From assembly GCA_010206225.2 (NCBI GenBank), contig VIQU02000036.1, positions 4,613 to 40,144 on the forward strand: a DNA stretch of 35,532 bases. The letters are read 5' to 3'. This document shows positions 14,488 to 23,233 of the stretch, piece by piece. The notes beneath the pieces are model-generated. The model was not told the DNA's origin, searched no databases, and was given only the letters and a program-made list of their open reading frames with translations. Numbering within the stretch: the first letter of the stretch is position 1; every line of letters starts with the position of its first letter. A program made the position numbers and the translations under genes. This DNA is from Lachnospiraceae bacterium MD308 (GTDB lineage: Bacteria > Bacillota > Clostridia > Lachnospirales > Lachnospiraceae).

Positions 14488-14853
14488 ATGGCTGAGTATG
14501 CGATTACGTTTGCGGATGTGATGAGCGGAGCCATCGGACTGGGACTGGGGCTTGTAACGTTCCTGCTCAAGCGGTGGTTTGACAACCTGAACATCCGGAT
14601 GGACAGTACAGACAAGAAAATAGCCGAGACGAATGAAAAGCTGAACGGGCGGATTGAAAAACTGGAAGAGGAAACAAATGCAGAGATTAAAGATATCCGG
14701 GAGGAGCTAAAGAGTATTGAAAAGGATTTCCCTGTAGTTTACGTACAGCGGGATGATTTCTTCCGTTCCATGAACGGTGTGGAGCAGCAGATGCGGGATA
14801 TGAACGGGAAGATGGACAAACTGCTCATGCAGAATGGATCAGGGAACAGATGA
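14488..14853 (+). CDS. Membrane-anchored coiled-coil protein of lysis module
   Basis: A 121-residue protein with one N-terminal membrane span (ADVMSGAIGLGLGLVTFLL) and a long coiled coil (residues about 36-80, DSTDKKIAETNEKLNGRIEK onward). It ends in a polar tail. Located 5 bases after the holin-like gene, it may be a lysis partner; similar proteins are found in lysis cassettes of Firmicutes phages. No enzyme motif is seen. Confidence 0.55.
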   Translation: MAEYAITFADVMSGAIGLGLGLVTFLLKRWFDNLNIRMDSTDKKIAETNEKLNGRIEKLEEETNAEIKDIREELKSIEKDFPVVYVQRDDFFRSMNGVEQQMRDMNGKMDKLLMQNGSGNR

Positions 14854-14868
14854 CAGGAGGTGAAGTGG

Positions 14869-15183
14869 TTGAACGATCTGGAAAAAGCAGAAATCAAAAG
14901 GAATAAGGCGATCCGGGGGTATATTATCCGGTGCCTTGTTAAGGGGCATAACAATACGGCGCTGACACGGCAGCTTACCAATGCTATGATCGCGTCCGGG
15001 CTTGTGGTGTCCCCGGATATCAGTAAATATCTTGATTATCTGGAAGATGCCGGATACATCGAGTTTACGGAGGATAAGGTCACTGCCTATAATGCCTATG
15101 CCAATGATGCGGTGATCAAGCTGACCAAAGAAGGTATAGACCTTGCGGAGTGTACGATTGAGGACAACGGGGTTGATATCTGA
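14869..15183 (+). CDS. Winged-helix-like protein, VpaChn25_0724 family type
   Basis: A 104-residue protein starting at TTG (8 bases after GGAGG); the GTG at 14860 overlaps the ribosome site and is unlikely. The order of helices and a beta-wing (ALTRQLTNAMIASGLVV, then KYLDYLEDAGYIEF) resembles a winged-helix domain, and the place just before gp27 is where VpaChn25_0724-like proteins (Mu gp25/26 region) are found. It may regulate or assist packaging. Its stop overlaps the next start (ATGA). Confidence 0.6.
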   Translation: MNDLEKAEIKRNKAIRGYIIRCLVKGHNNTALTRQLTNAMIASGLVVSPDISKYLDYLEDAGYIEFTEDKVTAYNAYANDAVIKLTKEGIDLAECTIEDNGVDI

Positions 15184-15746
15184 TGGGTGAAAAGAGGAAC
15201 AAGACGAGGGTCAACTCCAAGATTAACGAGCTGCCGGATGCAGTGAGGTCAGAGGTGGATATGCTGCTGGCAGATGTATCCAATACCTATGAGGAGATCA
15301 GCCAGTGGCTCAAGGAAGAGGGCTTTGAGGTATCGAAGTCCAGCGTTGGGCGTTACGCCCAGCGGACAAACCGGGTGACGCAGCGCATCATGGAGGCGCA
15401 GGCACAGACCGACCGATTAGTCCAAGCGATTCGGGAGAATCCGGAGGCAGATTATACAGAGGCAGCTATTATGGCGACCATGAACGGCCTGTTAAATAAA
15501 GTTGCCACGGCAGAGGAAGAGTGGGATGCGATGCCTCTTGATAAAGCCGGGCGTCTGATCGCCTCCCTGTCCCGGACGAAGGTCTATAAAGACAGGGTAA
15601 GGCAGGAGATGAAGAAAAAAGCAGAGGTTGCTTTTAAGGAAATGGAATCCGAGATCATGAAGGTGATTAAACAGGATGAAAGCTCCGTAAATGCCCTGAA
15701 GGAGATTCTTAAGAAGGCGAAGGACAGGATGGTGCAGGATGATTGA
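15183..15746 (+). CDS. Small terminase subunit, Mu gp27-like (DUF3486)
   Basis: A 187-residue helical protein with an N-terminal HTH (INELPDAVRSEVDMLLAD...YEEISQWLKEEGFEVSKSSV), then GRYAQRTNRV and a long helical part. This is the DUF3486 pattern of Mu gp27, the small terminase that recognises the packaging start at the left phage end. It overlaps the large terminase by 8 bases. Confidence 0.85.
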   Translation: MGEKRNKTRVNSKINELPDAVRSEVDMLLADVSNTYEEISQWLKEEGFEVSKSSVGRYAQRTNRVTQRIMEAQAQTDRLVQAIRENPEADYTEAAIMATMNGLLNKVATAEEEWDAMPLDKAGRLIASLSRTKVYKDRVRQEMKKKAEVAFKEMESEIMKVIKQDESSVNALKEILKKAKDRMVQDD

Positions 15747-17505
15747 TATGGAGGAATGGCTCCGGGTACTGGATGAAGAGGAAGACCTAGATGCAAGGGA
15801 CAATGAAACTTACCAGCAGGAGCTGTTTGAAGAATGCATATTTGCCGGAGATAATAACCCGGAAGAACGCAGACGCTTATATGCAGAATACCGGCAGGGA
15901 GCACCCCTGATGGGGGAGCATGGACTCAGGAAGGGGCTGGCAGCATTTGACCTTTCCTATTTCGGCCGGGCATACCTCCGCCATTATTTTGTCCGGAAAT
16001 CCCCGAAGTTCCATAAGGAACTTGACAGTATCTGGGAAAACGGCGTGATGAAAGGGAAGGATCCATTGTTGGAGGCAAAGAAGATCTCCCGCATGGACGG
16101 GACAAGGCAGGCGGTGGCAGCACCCAGGGGGCATGCCAAGTCTACGAACTTTACTTTTAAGGACAGCCTTCATGCTGTTTTATACGGATATAAGCATTAT
16201 ATCCTAATCCTGTCGGATTCTTCCGACCAGGCGGAAGGGTTCCTGGAAGACATCAAGACGGAGCTGGAGGATAATGCGGACATCCTTATGGACTTTGGCT
16301 CTTTGAAAGGGGAGAAGGTTTGGAGGACAGGGGTTATCCTCACCAAAACAGATGTCAAAGTGGAGGCGATCGGTTCTGGGAAGAAAGTCCGCGGGCGGCG
16401 GCACAGGAACTGGAGGCCGGATCTGATCGTGCTGGATGACATTGAGAATGATGAGAACGTCAATACGCCTGACCAGAGGAAGAAACTTAAGAACTGGTTT
16501 ACAAAAGCGGTATCAAAGGCGGGTGACACTTATACCGATATCATGTATATCGGGACGATCCTGCATTATGATTCCCTGCTTTCCAATGTGCTGAAGAACC
16601 CGAGGTATAAAGTAAAGAAATACCGGGCAGTCAATTCCTATGCAGTGAATGAAAAGCTGTGGGAGGAATGGGAAAGTATTTATATCAACCTTTTTAATGA
16701 GAACCATGAAGAGGATGCCCGCAGTTTCTATGAGGCGAATGAGGCAGCCATGCTGGAAGGGACAGATGTCCTTTGGGAAGAAAAGCTTTCTTACTATGAC
16801 CTGATGGTCATAAAGGTATCTGAGGGGGAGGCGTCCTTTAACTCAGAGCTGCAGAATGATCCGGTAGACCCGGATAATGCGACATTCAACCAGGAATGGT
16901 TTGATTATTATGAGCCGGGGCAGTTCGATTTTAAAACTTCGGAATTCATTATTATCGGGGCGAATGACCCGTCCCTTGGCAAGAATAAGAAATCCGATAC
17001 CAGCGCCATCATCAGCTTGGCATTGTCTTTAAAGACGGGGTATATGTTCGTGCTGGAGGCTTCCATTGAGAAACGGAAACCAGATGTGATCATCTCGGAT
17101 GTGTTTGAAATGAACCGAAGGTTCCGGAGGGATTATAAAAAAGGTTTTTACAAGTTCGGCGTTGAAACCGTACAGTTCCAATATTTTTTCAAGGAAGTTA
17201 TGGCAGCGTTGTCTGCGGAGCTGGGAGAGTATCTTCCGATCGAAGAGATGCAGACGTCCGTGAACAAGCAGCTGCGTATTGAGTCCTTGCAGCCTGTAAT
17301 CAAAAATAAGTACCTGAAGTTCTGCCGGGACCATAAGACGCTGCTGAAGCAGTTAGAGGAATACCCCATGGGGAAGAACGATGACGGGCCGGACTGCCTG
17401 CAGATGGCGGTACAGCTCGCACAGGCAGTCAAGGCAGTTGCCGCGCACACCTCGTACCAGAGCGTGCTGCGCCGGGCGTTAAGGTTCAGGAAAGGTGCAT
17501 GGTAG
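15739..17505 (+). CDS. Large terminase subunit, Mu gp28-like
   Basis: A 588-residue packaging motor. The ATPase part has a Walker A-like APRGHAKST (128-136) and Walker B LIVLDD (229-234). The C-terminal RNase H-like nuclease has acidic residues at GANDPSLGK, VETVQFQYF and NDDGPDCLQMA. With the gp27-like protein it would pack DNA by the headful method, cutting host DNA beyond the phage ends as Mu does. An alternative start lies at 15748; neither has a strong ribosome site, which fits coupling to gp27. Confidence 0.92.
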   Translation: MIDMEEWLRVLDEEEDLDARDNETYQQELFEECIFAGDNNPEERRRLYAEYRQGAPLMGEHGLRKGLAAFDLSYFGRAYLRHYFVRKSPKFHKELDSIWENGVMKGKDPLLEAKKISRMDGTRQAVAAPRGHAKSTNFTFKDSLHAVLYGYKHYILILSDSSDQAEGFLEDIKTELEDNADILMDFGSLKGEKVWRTGVILTKTDVKVEAIGSGKKVRGRRHRNWRPDLIVLDDIENDENVNTPDQRKKLKNWFTKAVSKAGDTYTDIMYIGTILHYDSLLSNVLKNPRYKVKKYRAVNSYAVNEKLWEEWESIYINLFNENHEEDARSFYEANEAAMLEGTDVLWEEKLSYYDLMVIKVSEGEASFNSELQNDPVDPDNATFNQEWFDYYEPGQFDFKTSEFIIIGANDPSLGKNKKSDTSAIISLALSLKTGYMFVLEASIEKRKPDVIISDVFEMNRRFRRDYKKGFYKFGVETVQFQYFFKEVMAALSAELGEYLPIEEMQTSVNKQLRIESLQPVIKNKYLKFCRDHKTLLKQLEEYPMGKNDDGPDCLQMAVQLAQAVKAVAAHTSYQSVLRRALRFRKGAW

Positions 17506-17506
17506 G

Positions 17507-19093
17507 ATGGCGAGATCAAAGAAAAAGAAGAAAAAAGAGATAAGGAAGTATGACCCGGCGGTAGATACAGGCATTGATAGGCCGGTGACGGCGCGGATCG
17601 CGGTCAGGGATATCAACGATAAATATTCGGATTATCCATCGAAAGGGCTGAACCCGGTCCGGCTGGCGAGGATCCTGCAGGAAGCTGATGAAGGGAATGT
17701 CCGTTCCCAGATGGAGCTGTTTGAGGAGATCGAGGAAAAGGACGCACATATATTCTCACAGATGCAGACAAGGAAACTGGCCGTGACCGGGCTTGACTGG
17801 GAGATACAGGCATGTTCAGAGGACGAAGCGGACCAAAGGGTAGCCGATTTTGTGAAGGGCCAGCTGGAGGGACTGGAAGACTTCGGGAGCGTGCTTTTAG
17901 ACCTGTTGGATGCCATCGGGAAGGGCATCAGCATCATGGAGATTGAATGGTCGGTGGATCCGGACGGGTACGATGTGATTGAGGATATTGCATACGTACA
18001 TCCGAAAAAGCTGGTATGGGACTACCAGACGGATGAGATGAAGGTCTGCACAAGGGAATACCCGGAAGGGATCAGCCTTCCTGAAAATAAGTTTGCCGTA
18101 CACCAGTACAAAGCAAAGAGCGGGCATGCAAGCCGGGCAGGGATCCTGCGGATCGTGGCATGGATGTATATGTTCAAGAACTTTGACATCAAAGACTGGG
18201 TCAGTTTCTGCGAAGTGTTCGGCATGCCGCTGCGCCTTGGCAAGTATGATGCCAGTGCGTCTGAGGATGACAAGAAACAGCTGATGGAGGCGATCGTCAG
18301 CCTGGGAACCGATGCTGCAGGCGTGGTGCCGACATCTACAATGATAGAATTCATTGAGGCAAATAAGACTTCATCTTCTGATGTATATGAAAAATTTGCA
18401 AGATATTGTGATGAACAGATCAGTAAAGCAATTGTAGGGCAGACGCTGACTGCGGACAGCGGGGGCGGCTCTTATGCACAGTCAAAGACACATAACGATG
18501 TCCGGCATGACCTGACAGTGGCGGATGCGGTAGCCCTGGCGATCACGGTGCGCCGCGATATCATACGTCCGCTGGTCGAGTTCAACTTCGGAAAGGACGT
18601 GGATATCCCGAAGATTAAATTCGACTGCCAGGAGCCGGAAGATTTAAGCCAGCTGGTGGGGATCTATGAGCGACTTCAGAAGATGGGGCTTGGAATCTCT
18701 GAAGACCATGTGTATGAAAAGTTTAATATCCCGAAGCCGGAAGATGGTGAAAAGATACTGGCGCCAAGGGAAGGGAACATGGCTGCAGGCTTCCGGGAGA
18801 CAGAGACGGTGCTAAAGGAGGAACTTGAACCTGATACAGAGGAGAGCCAGGCACAGGTTGATGAGATTGTAGCAATGTCCACCGGGTTGTCAAAAGAACT
18901 CTTTCAGGAGATGTTCCGCCCGGTTCTCAGGGAAATTGACAATTACGAGGATCTGGTATCGCTGCGGGATGCCCTGAAGGATGAAAAGAAACTGAAAGAG
19001 CTTTATGAGGATATGGACAGCGTAGAGCTGGATGATCTGATCAGGCAGGGGATGTATCTGTCTAAGCTGCTGGGAAGGACGATGGAGGTATGA
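17507..19093 (+). CDS. Portal protein, Mu gp29-like (DUF935)
   Basis: A 528-residue protein. The N-terminus is strikingly basic (MARSKKKKKKEIRKYDPA). The middle contains RKLAVTGLDWEIQA, GISIMEIEWS and WVSFCEVFGMPLRLGKYD, which are DUF935 hallmarks, and VGQTLTADSGGGSYAQSKTH. It should form the dodecameric ring at the head vertex through which DNA passes. The ATG at 17507 is preferred to a GTG 12 bases upstream. It ends by overlapping the F-like gene (ATGA). Confidence 0.92.
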   Translation: MARSKKKKKKEIRKYDPAVDTGIDRPVTARIAVRDINDKYSDYPSKGLNPVRLARILQEADEGNVRSQMELFEEIEEKDAHIFSQMQTRKLAVTGLDWEIQACSEDEADQRVADFVKGQLEGLEDFGSVLLDLLDAIGKGISIMEIEWSVDPDGYDVIEDIAYVHPKKLVWDYQTDEMKVCTREYPEGISLPENKFAVHQYKAKSGHASRAGILRIVAWMYMFKNFDIKDWVSFCEVFGMPLRLGKYDASASEDDKKQLMEAIVSLGTDAAGVVPTSTMIEFIEANKTSSSDVYEKFARYCDEQISKAIVGQTLTADSGGGSYAQSKTHNDVRHDLTVADAVALAITVRRDIIRPLVEFNFGKDVDIPKIKFDCQEPEDLSQLVGIYERLQKMGLGISEDHVYEKFNIPKPEDGEKILAPREGNMAAGFRETETVLKEELEPDTEESQAQVDEIVAMSTGLSKELFQEMFRPVLREIDNYEDLVSLRDALKDEKKLKELYEDMDSVELDDLIRQGMYLSKLLGRTMEV

Positions 19094-19854
19094 AGGTTCG
19101 TTATGGGAAGACGGGAGAGTTTATCTTTGACAGTGTAGTTCGGTTCCTGAAAAGAAAGCGTGTCCTGCCAGCGAAAGAATATAAGGCGCTGGATGATGAG
19201 AGCAGGGCGCTGGCATTTACCGTATCCGGTTATACTAGCCTGGAAGTCCTTCAGACATTTTTGGATACCCTTACCCAGGCTGCTGAAGAGGGAACCACAA
19301 AAGAACAGTTCCGGAAAGACATGGACAGTTTCCTGAAGGATCATGGATATGACGGGCTGAACCCATGGAAGAGCGATACGATCTTCCGGACGAACATGCA
19401 GACGGCATTTAATGCCGGGCATTATAAAAGCATGACAGACCCGATGACGAAAAGTCTGAGGCCGTACTGGCAGTATCGGACAGCAGGTGATTCTGAAGTA
19501 CGTGAGAGCCATGCGGCGATGGAAGGGAAGGTGTTCCGAGCAGATGACCCAGTATGGGATATCTGGTATCCGCCAAACGGGTTCCGCTGCAGGTGCAGCG
19601 TGGTGAGCCTAACAAAGTCACAGGTAGAGCGAATGGAGCTGCCTGTGGAGAGCCGGATCCCGTTTAACGTGGACTATGGGACGGGGGAGATCATCCCTGT
19701 AATGCCGGACAAGGGGTTCTCCAATAACCCGGCGAAGACAGTGTGGAAACCGGATATGAAAGGAATCTCCCCGGAATTGCGCAGGATATTTAATCAGAGG
19801 GATTCAAGAGGCAAAGGGGTAATTCCCCGCAAAGATAAAAATAACGCTGTATAA
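19090..19854 (+). CDS. Head morphogenesis protein, Mu F / SPP1 gp7-like
   Basis: A 254-residue minor head protein. The PF04233-type signature is in the second half: RTAGDSEVRESHAAMEGKVF, WYPPNGFRCRCSVVSLT. A helical N-terminal region precedes it. It is probably a few-copy protein inside the head near the portal. The stop codon lies within a 10-bp repeat array (19841-19868), and the terminal residues KNNAV are encoded by the repeat. Confidence 0.88.
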   Translation: MKVRYGKTGEFIFDSVVRFLKRKRVLPAKEYKALDDESRALAFTVSGYTSLEVLQTFLDTLTQAAEEGTTKEQFRKDMDSFLKDHGYDGLNPWKSDTIFRTNMQTAFNAGHYKSMTDPMTKSLRPYWQYRTAGDSEVRESHAAMEGKVFRADDPVWDIWYPPNGFRCRCSVVSLTKSQVERMELPVESRIPFNVDYGTGEIIPVMPDKGFSNNPAKTVWKPDMKGISPELRRIFNQRDSRGKGVIPRKDKNNAV

Positions 19855-19868
19855 CGCGTTATAACGCT
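19841..19868 (-). repeat. Three ATAACGC repeats at 10-bp spacing near prophage middle
   Basis: ATAACGCT, ATAACGCG and ATAACGCT begin at 19841, 19851 and 19861, exactly one helical turn apart, with the palindrome ATAACGCGTTAT across the last two. Read on the minus strand the block begins AGCGTTATAACG and ends GCGTTATTTTT, the same outer sequence as the left-end block 4161-4193. The block lies in and just after the end of the F-like gene, before the protease gene. In Mu the strong gyrase site lies in the gap before gene I. Confidence 0.6.
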
Positions 19869-19896
19869 ATTACAAGGGAAGTTAAGAGGTGACTAT

Positions 19897-20937
19897 ATGG
19901 AAAGATACGTGGCATGTGCCGCAAATGGGGTTGATGTGGGCGGAGTCCCGGAAGAGATCCGGTTGCTCCCTTTAGGTCATGTCCATTCCCAGAAGGGTGA
20001 TTTTCTGGTAGACGAAGAATCCTTCAGGATGATTGAGAAGAGATTCCTTGAAAAAAAGATAGATCTGGTTATCGACTACGAGCATCAGACGCTTAAGGAT
20101 GTGCAGGCACCTGCAGGCGGATGGATCAAGAGCCTGTCCTTCGGGACGGATGCTATCATTGCGAAGGTGGAATGGACGGACAGGGCAAAAGAGTATATTG
20201 CAAATAAGGAATACCGGTATCTGTCGCCGGTGATCATGGTAAGGAAGTCAGATAAGAGGGCTGCATACATCCATTCCGCAGCCCTGACGAACACACCGGC
20301 GATTGAGGGAATGTTCACGATTGCGAATTCCCTTGATATAAATGATTTAGAAGAGATGGAGGAAAAGCATATGGATTTGGTAAAGTTAGCAAAGAAACTC
20401 GGGCTGCCGGAAACGGCATCAGAGGAAGATGTCCTGAAAGCGCTGGACAACGCGCTGGGGCCTGAGCCGAAGAAAGCGGAAGAAGGAAAGGAGGATCCTA
20501 AGACCACGCCTGAAGACGGACCGGCAGAGATGGTTGCCAACAGCACCATCCTTGGAGCGTTGGGGCTGGAGGAAAATGCGAAGACGGAAGAGGTTACGGC
20601 AAGCATCATGCAGCTTAAGGCAGGCAATGCGGATGACCGGGCGGAGATCTTAAGGCTCAAGGGAATCCTTGCAGAGAAGGATGTGGACGAGCTGGTAGGA
20701 AAAGCGCTGAAAGCAGGAAAGATCTCAAAAGCACAGGAGCAGTGGGCGAGGGAGTATGCATTAAAAGACCAGGAAGGGTTTAAACGGTTTGTGGAGATCG
20801 CCCCGGAAGTCGTGCCGATGGATAAGCTGGAACTTAAGGATGCCCCGGAGGGGAAGGATCCGGATGTTGATATGGAGATCCTGAAGGCATGCGGAATCAC
20901 AAAAGAAGACTATGAAAAATATGGAAAGGCGGAATAG
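19897..20937 (+). CDS. Prohead protease/scaffold, Mu gpI-like
   Basis: A 346-residue protein. The N-terminal half is the Mu-type maturation protease, with IRLLPLGHVHSQKGDF, then VIDYEHQT and QAPAGGWIKSL. From about residue 159 the protein becomes a charged, helical scaffold (MDLVKLAKKLGLPETASEED to the end), rich in Glu and Lys. The protease trims the scaffold and head protein during maturation. GTTAAGAGGTGA precedes the ATG. It follows the repeat array at 19841-19868. Confidence 0.88.
   Translation: MERYVACAANGVDVGGVPEEIRLLPLGHVHSQKGDFLVDEESFRMIEKRFLEKKIDLVIDYEHQTLKDVQAPAGGWIKSLSFGTDAIIAKVEWTDRAKEYIANKEYRYLSPVIMVRKSDKRAAYIHSAALTNTPAIEGMFTIANSLDINDLEEMEEKHMDLVKLAKKLGLPETASEEDVLKALDNALGPEPKKAEEGKEDPKTTPEDGPAEMVANSTILGALGLEENAKTEEVTASIMQLKAGNADDRAEILRLKGILAEKDVDELVGKALKAGKISKAQEQWAREYALKDQEGFKRFVEIAPEVVPMDKLELKDAPEGKDPDVDMEILKACGITKEDYEKYGKAE
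20371..20937 (+). CDS. Scaffold protein from internal start (Mu Z-like)
   Basis: Inside the protease gene an in-frame ATG at 20371 stands 8 bases behind GGAGG (20358-20362), an ideal internal ribosome site. It would give a separate 188-residue scaffold identical to the C-terminal half, as with Mu I/Z or lambda C/Nu3. The evidence is the ribosome site and the known gene arrangement; expression is inferred. Confidence 0.6.
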   Translation: MDLVKLAKKLGLPETASEEDVLKALDNALGPEPKKAEEGKEDPKTTPEDGPAEMVANSTILGALGLEENAKTEEVTASIMQLKAGNADDRAEILRLKGILAEKDVDELVGKALKAGKISKAQEQWAREYALKDQEGFKRFVEIAPEVVPMDKLELKDAPEGKDPDVDMEILKACGITKEDYEKYGKAE

Positions 20938-20939
20938 TT

Positions 20940-21365
20940 ATGGGAATCAGGACAGGCCATGAAAAGATGGGGAACCAGTTCTTAAAGCTTAGTGTAAAAG
21001 GCAGTACGGAAATAGAGATGTGTACCATGGTAGCGGTCGATGGGGAAGGCTATGCCGTCCCTGCATCGAAGAAAGCCGGGCTTAAGATAGCCGGGATAGC
21101 ATTGGAATATGTGGATAACCTTAATGGCGAAGACGGCGGGGCAAAGATCTCCGTCAAGCGTGGCACCTATCTCTGGAACAATGACGGCACCATTAAGGAA
21201 ACAGACGTGCTGAAGGAATGCTTCATTTATGATGAGAGGACAGTTACGGCTGCATCTGAAGGCTCCAGCGCTGCCGGGATAGTTCTGGGGCTGGAGGGCG
21301 AGTATGTCATTGTAGACATGATGACACATATTTATAAAGAGATCACAACAAAAACTGCAGTTTAA
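20940..21365 (+). CDS. Probable head decoration/capsid stabilising protein
   Basis: A 141-residue, glycine- and valine-rich, beta-predicted protein (MCTMVAVDGEGYAVPASKKAG, KISVKRGTYLWNN, LEGEYVIVDMMT). It lies 2 bases after the protease and directly before the major head gene, the usual place of head decoration proteins. The family (possibly DUF2190-like) is not certain. Confidence 0.6.
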   Translation: MGIRTGHEKMGNQFLKLSVKGSTEIEMCTMVAVDGEGYAVPASKKAGLKIAGIALEYVDNLNGEDGGAKISVKRGTYLWNNDGTIKETDVLKECFIYDERTVTAASEGSSAAGIVLGLEGEYVIVDMMTHIYKEITTKTAV

Positions 21366-21377
21366 GGAGGTATTGAC

Positions 21378-22274
21378 ATGATTATCAATGCAGGAAATTT
21401 AAGGGCGCTTAATACGTCCTATTCAACCGCGTACAACAAAGGCTTTAACAGCGTAGAGCCTACTTATCAGAGAATCGCATCACGGATCCCAAGTTCCAGC
21501 AAGATCCAGGAGTATAACTGGCTGGGGCAGTTCCCGCAGCTTCGGGAGTGGATTGGGGAGAGGGAGATCCAGAACCTCAGCGCATATAAATATCAGATTG
21601 AAAACCTGCATTTTGAAATGACGGTTGGTGTTAACCGGGATGAGATTGAAGATGACCAGTACGGCATCTATACGCTGAATATGGAGAACATGGGCGTGCA
21701 GGCGCGCAAACACCCGGATAAACTGGTATATAAGCTGTTGATGGGTGGATTTACGAATTTATGTTATGATGGCAAGCCGTTCTTCAGTGCTGAGCACAAA
21801 TGCGGAGGGGTTACATACAGTAATGTCACGACTGAAAAGCTGTGTGCGGATTCCTATATGAAAGCCCGTACAGCAATGATGGGGCTGTGCGGCGATAAGG
21901 GGGATTCCCTGAATCTTGTGCCGGATCTTCTGGTCGTATCACCGGCGTATGAGATGGAGGCACGCAAGATTCTGAAAGCGGATCAGATAGACGGCTCGAC
22001 AAATGTCTTAAAGGATACGGCAGATTTATTAACAGTGACAGAACTTGCGGCTAACAAGGATTACTGGTTCCTTATGGATACAAAACAATTCCTGAAGCCG
22101 ATGATCTTCCAGGAAAGGAAACCTTATAAATTCGTCAATCTGAACAGGGAAACCGACCCGAATGTATTTATGCAGAATGAATTCCTGTACGGCGCGGACG
22201 GGCGGTGCAACGCGGGATATGGCTTCTGGCAGATGGCATATGGCAGCACAGGGACAGCAGATGTGAAAGGGTAG
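21378..22274 (+). CDS. Major head protein, Mu gpT-like
   Basis: A 298-residue HK97-fold capsid subunit. Typical features are the N-terminal IINAGNLRALNTSYSTAYNK, then WLGQFPQLREWIGEREI, the helix-strand SAYKYQIENLHFEMTVGVNR, and KPFFSAEH in the middle. It is a well-expressed gene with a strong AAGGAGG site. It assembles the icosahedral head. Confidence 0.92.
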   Translation: MIINAGNLRALNTSYSTAYNKGFNSVEPTYQRIASRIPSSSKIQEYNWLGQFPQLREWIGEREIQNLSAYKYQIENLHFEMTVGVNRDEIEDDQYGIYTLNMENMGVQARKHPDKLVYKLLMGGFTNLCYDGKPFFSAEHKCGGVTYSNVTTEKLCADSYMKARTAMMGLCGDKGDSLNLVPDLLVVSPAYEMEARKILKADQIDGSTNVLKDTADLLTVTELAANKDYWFLMDTKQFLKPMIFQERKPYKFVNLNRETDPNVFMQNEFLYGADGRCNAGYGFWQMAYGSTGTADVKG

Positions 22275-22281
22275 GTGACAG

Positions 22282-22740
22282 ATGATGTATTGTACCGCAG
22301 GGGAAGTTGTGGAGATGATTAAGGAAGATATGCAGAATGCGATCATTGGGGACGAATATATCGGGGATCCGGAGGAACGCAGGGAACGAATGCTTAAGCT
22401 CTCAGAGAATGCGGTAAAGGACGCATGCCTGGAGATTGACGGGTATCTTGCAAAGCGCTATGCCGTCCCATTCCGGAAGACGCCCGGTGTCCTGAACAAA
22501 TTTGCAAAAGACATCGCCGCGTATAACCTTGTGTCCCGGATGGGAGTTGATGAAAGCGACCGTGAAAAAACTTTCCTGACGCGGTACAACCAGGCAGTCA
22601 GCTTCCTGATGAACGTGGCAAAGGGACTGATTGATATTGGTGTGGAAGATTTCCCGGCAAAGGAAAGCAGTGCCGCTAATGGATTCCGGATGGAGTCTTC
22701 GGGGCGCATATTTTCAAGAGAGAGCATGAGGGGGTGGTAA
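22282..22740 (+). CDS. gp36-like head-tail protein (DUF1320)
   Basis: A 152-residue protein. The DUF1320 pattern is clear: ACLEIDGYLAKRYAVPFRKT, LNKFAKDIAAYNLVSRMG, then a helical part. It probably belongs to the head-tail connector between portal and tail. The next gene begins 2 bases after the stop. A second ATG follows at once (22285). Confidence 0.85.
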   Translation: MMYCTAGEVVEMIKEDMQNAIIGDEYIGDPEERRERMLKLSENAVKDACLEIDGYLAKRYAVPFRKTPGVLNKFAKDIAAYNLVSRMGVDESDREKTFLTRYNQAVSFLMNVAKGLIDIGVEDFPAKESSAANGFRMESSGRIFSRESMRGW

Positions 22741-22742
22741 GG

Positions 22743-23231
22743 ATGTCGTCAATCCGGGCAGAGCTATCCGGAGATACGGAGCAGCTTTTAGGGCGTTTGA
22801 AACAGTTAAGCTCTTTTGACAGGGCCGGGGTGCTGAATGCGATAGCGGAGGGCTTAAGGACATCGACAATGGAAAGGTTTTCAAGGGAGCAGAGCCCGGA
22901 AGGAGTAAAATGGGCTCCGTCAGTCCGGGCAGGCGACTCTGGAGGAAAGACGCTGACGCAGACCGCTGCGCTTAAGAATAGTATCCGGGCAAAATCGGAT
23001 GACAGCGGCGCGGCAGTGGGGACCAATGACATACGTGCAGCCACGCATCAGTTTGGCGATACCAGGACAATAAGAGCAAAAAATAGTAAATATCTTACTT
23101 TTCAGATTGGTGGGAAATGGGTCCGCAAGGCATCTGTTACAATACATATACCGGCGAGGCCGTTTCTTGGTATCAGTCAGGAGGATCAGGAAGAGATACG
23201 GGAACTATTGGAAGAGGCGATTGAGGAGTAA
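22743..23231 (+). CDS. Virion morphogenesis/tail completion protein, Mu gpG-like
   Basis: A 162-residue protein of the Phage_tail_S/gpG type: ELSGDTEQLLGRLKQLSSFD, then MERFSREQSPEGVKWAPS and LTQTAALKNSIRAKSD with GTNDIRAATHQFG. It works at the head-tail joint. The ATG at 22743 follows GAGGGGGTGG; the GTG at 22734 overlaps the preceding stop. Confidence 0.85.
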   Translation: MSSIRAELSGDTEQLLGRLKQLSSFDRAGVLNAIAEGLRTSTMERFSREQSPEGVKWAPSVRAGDSGGKTLTQTAALKNSIRAKSDDSGAAVGTNDIRAATHQFGDTRTIRAKNSKYLTFQIGGKWVRKASVTIHIPARPFLGISQEDQEEIRELLEEAIEE

Positions 23232-23233
23232 GG

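Noticed and set aside
20085-20900. 271-residue open frame on the minus strand, serine-rich
   Set aside because: It is antisense to the protease/scaffold gene, has low-complexity Ser/Ala composition typical of the reverse of Glu/Lys-rich helices, and lacks a ribosome site.
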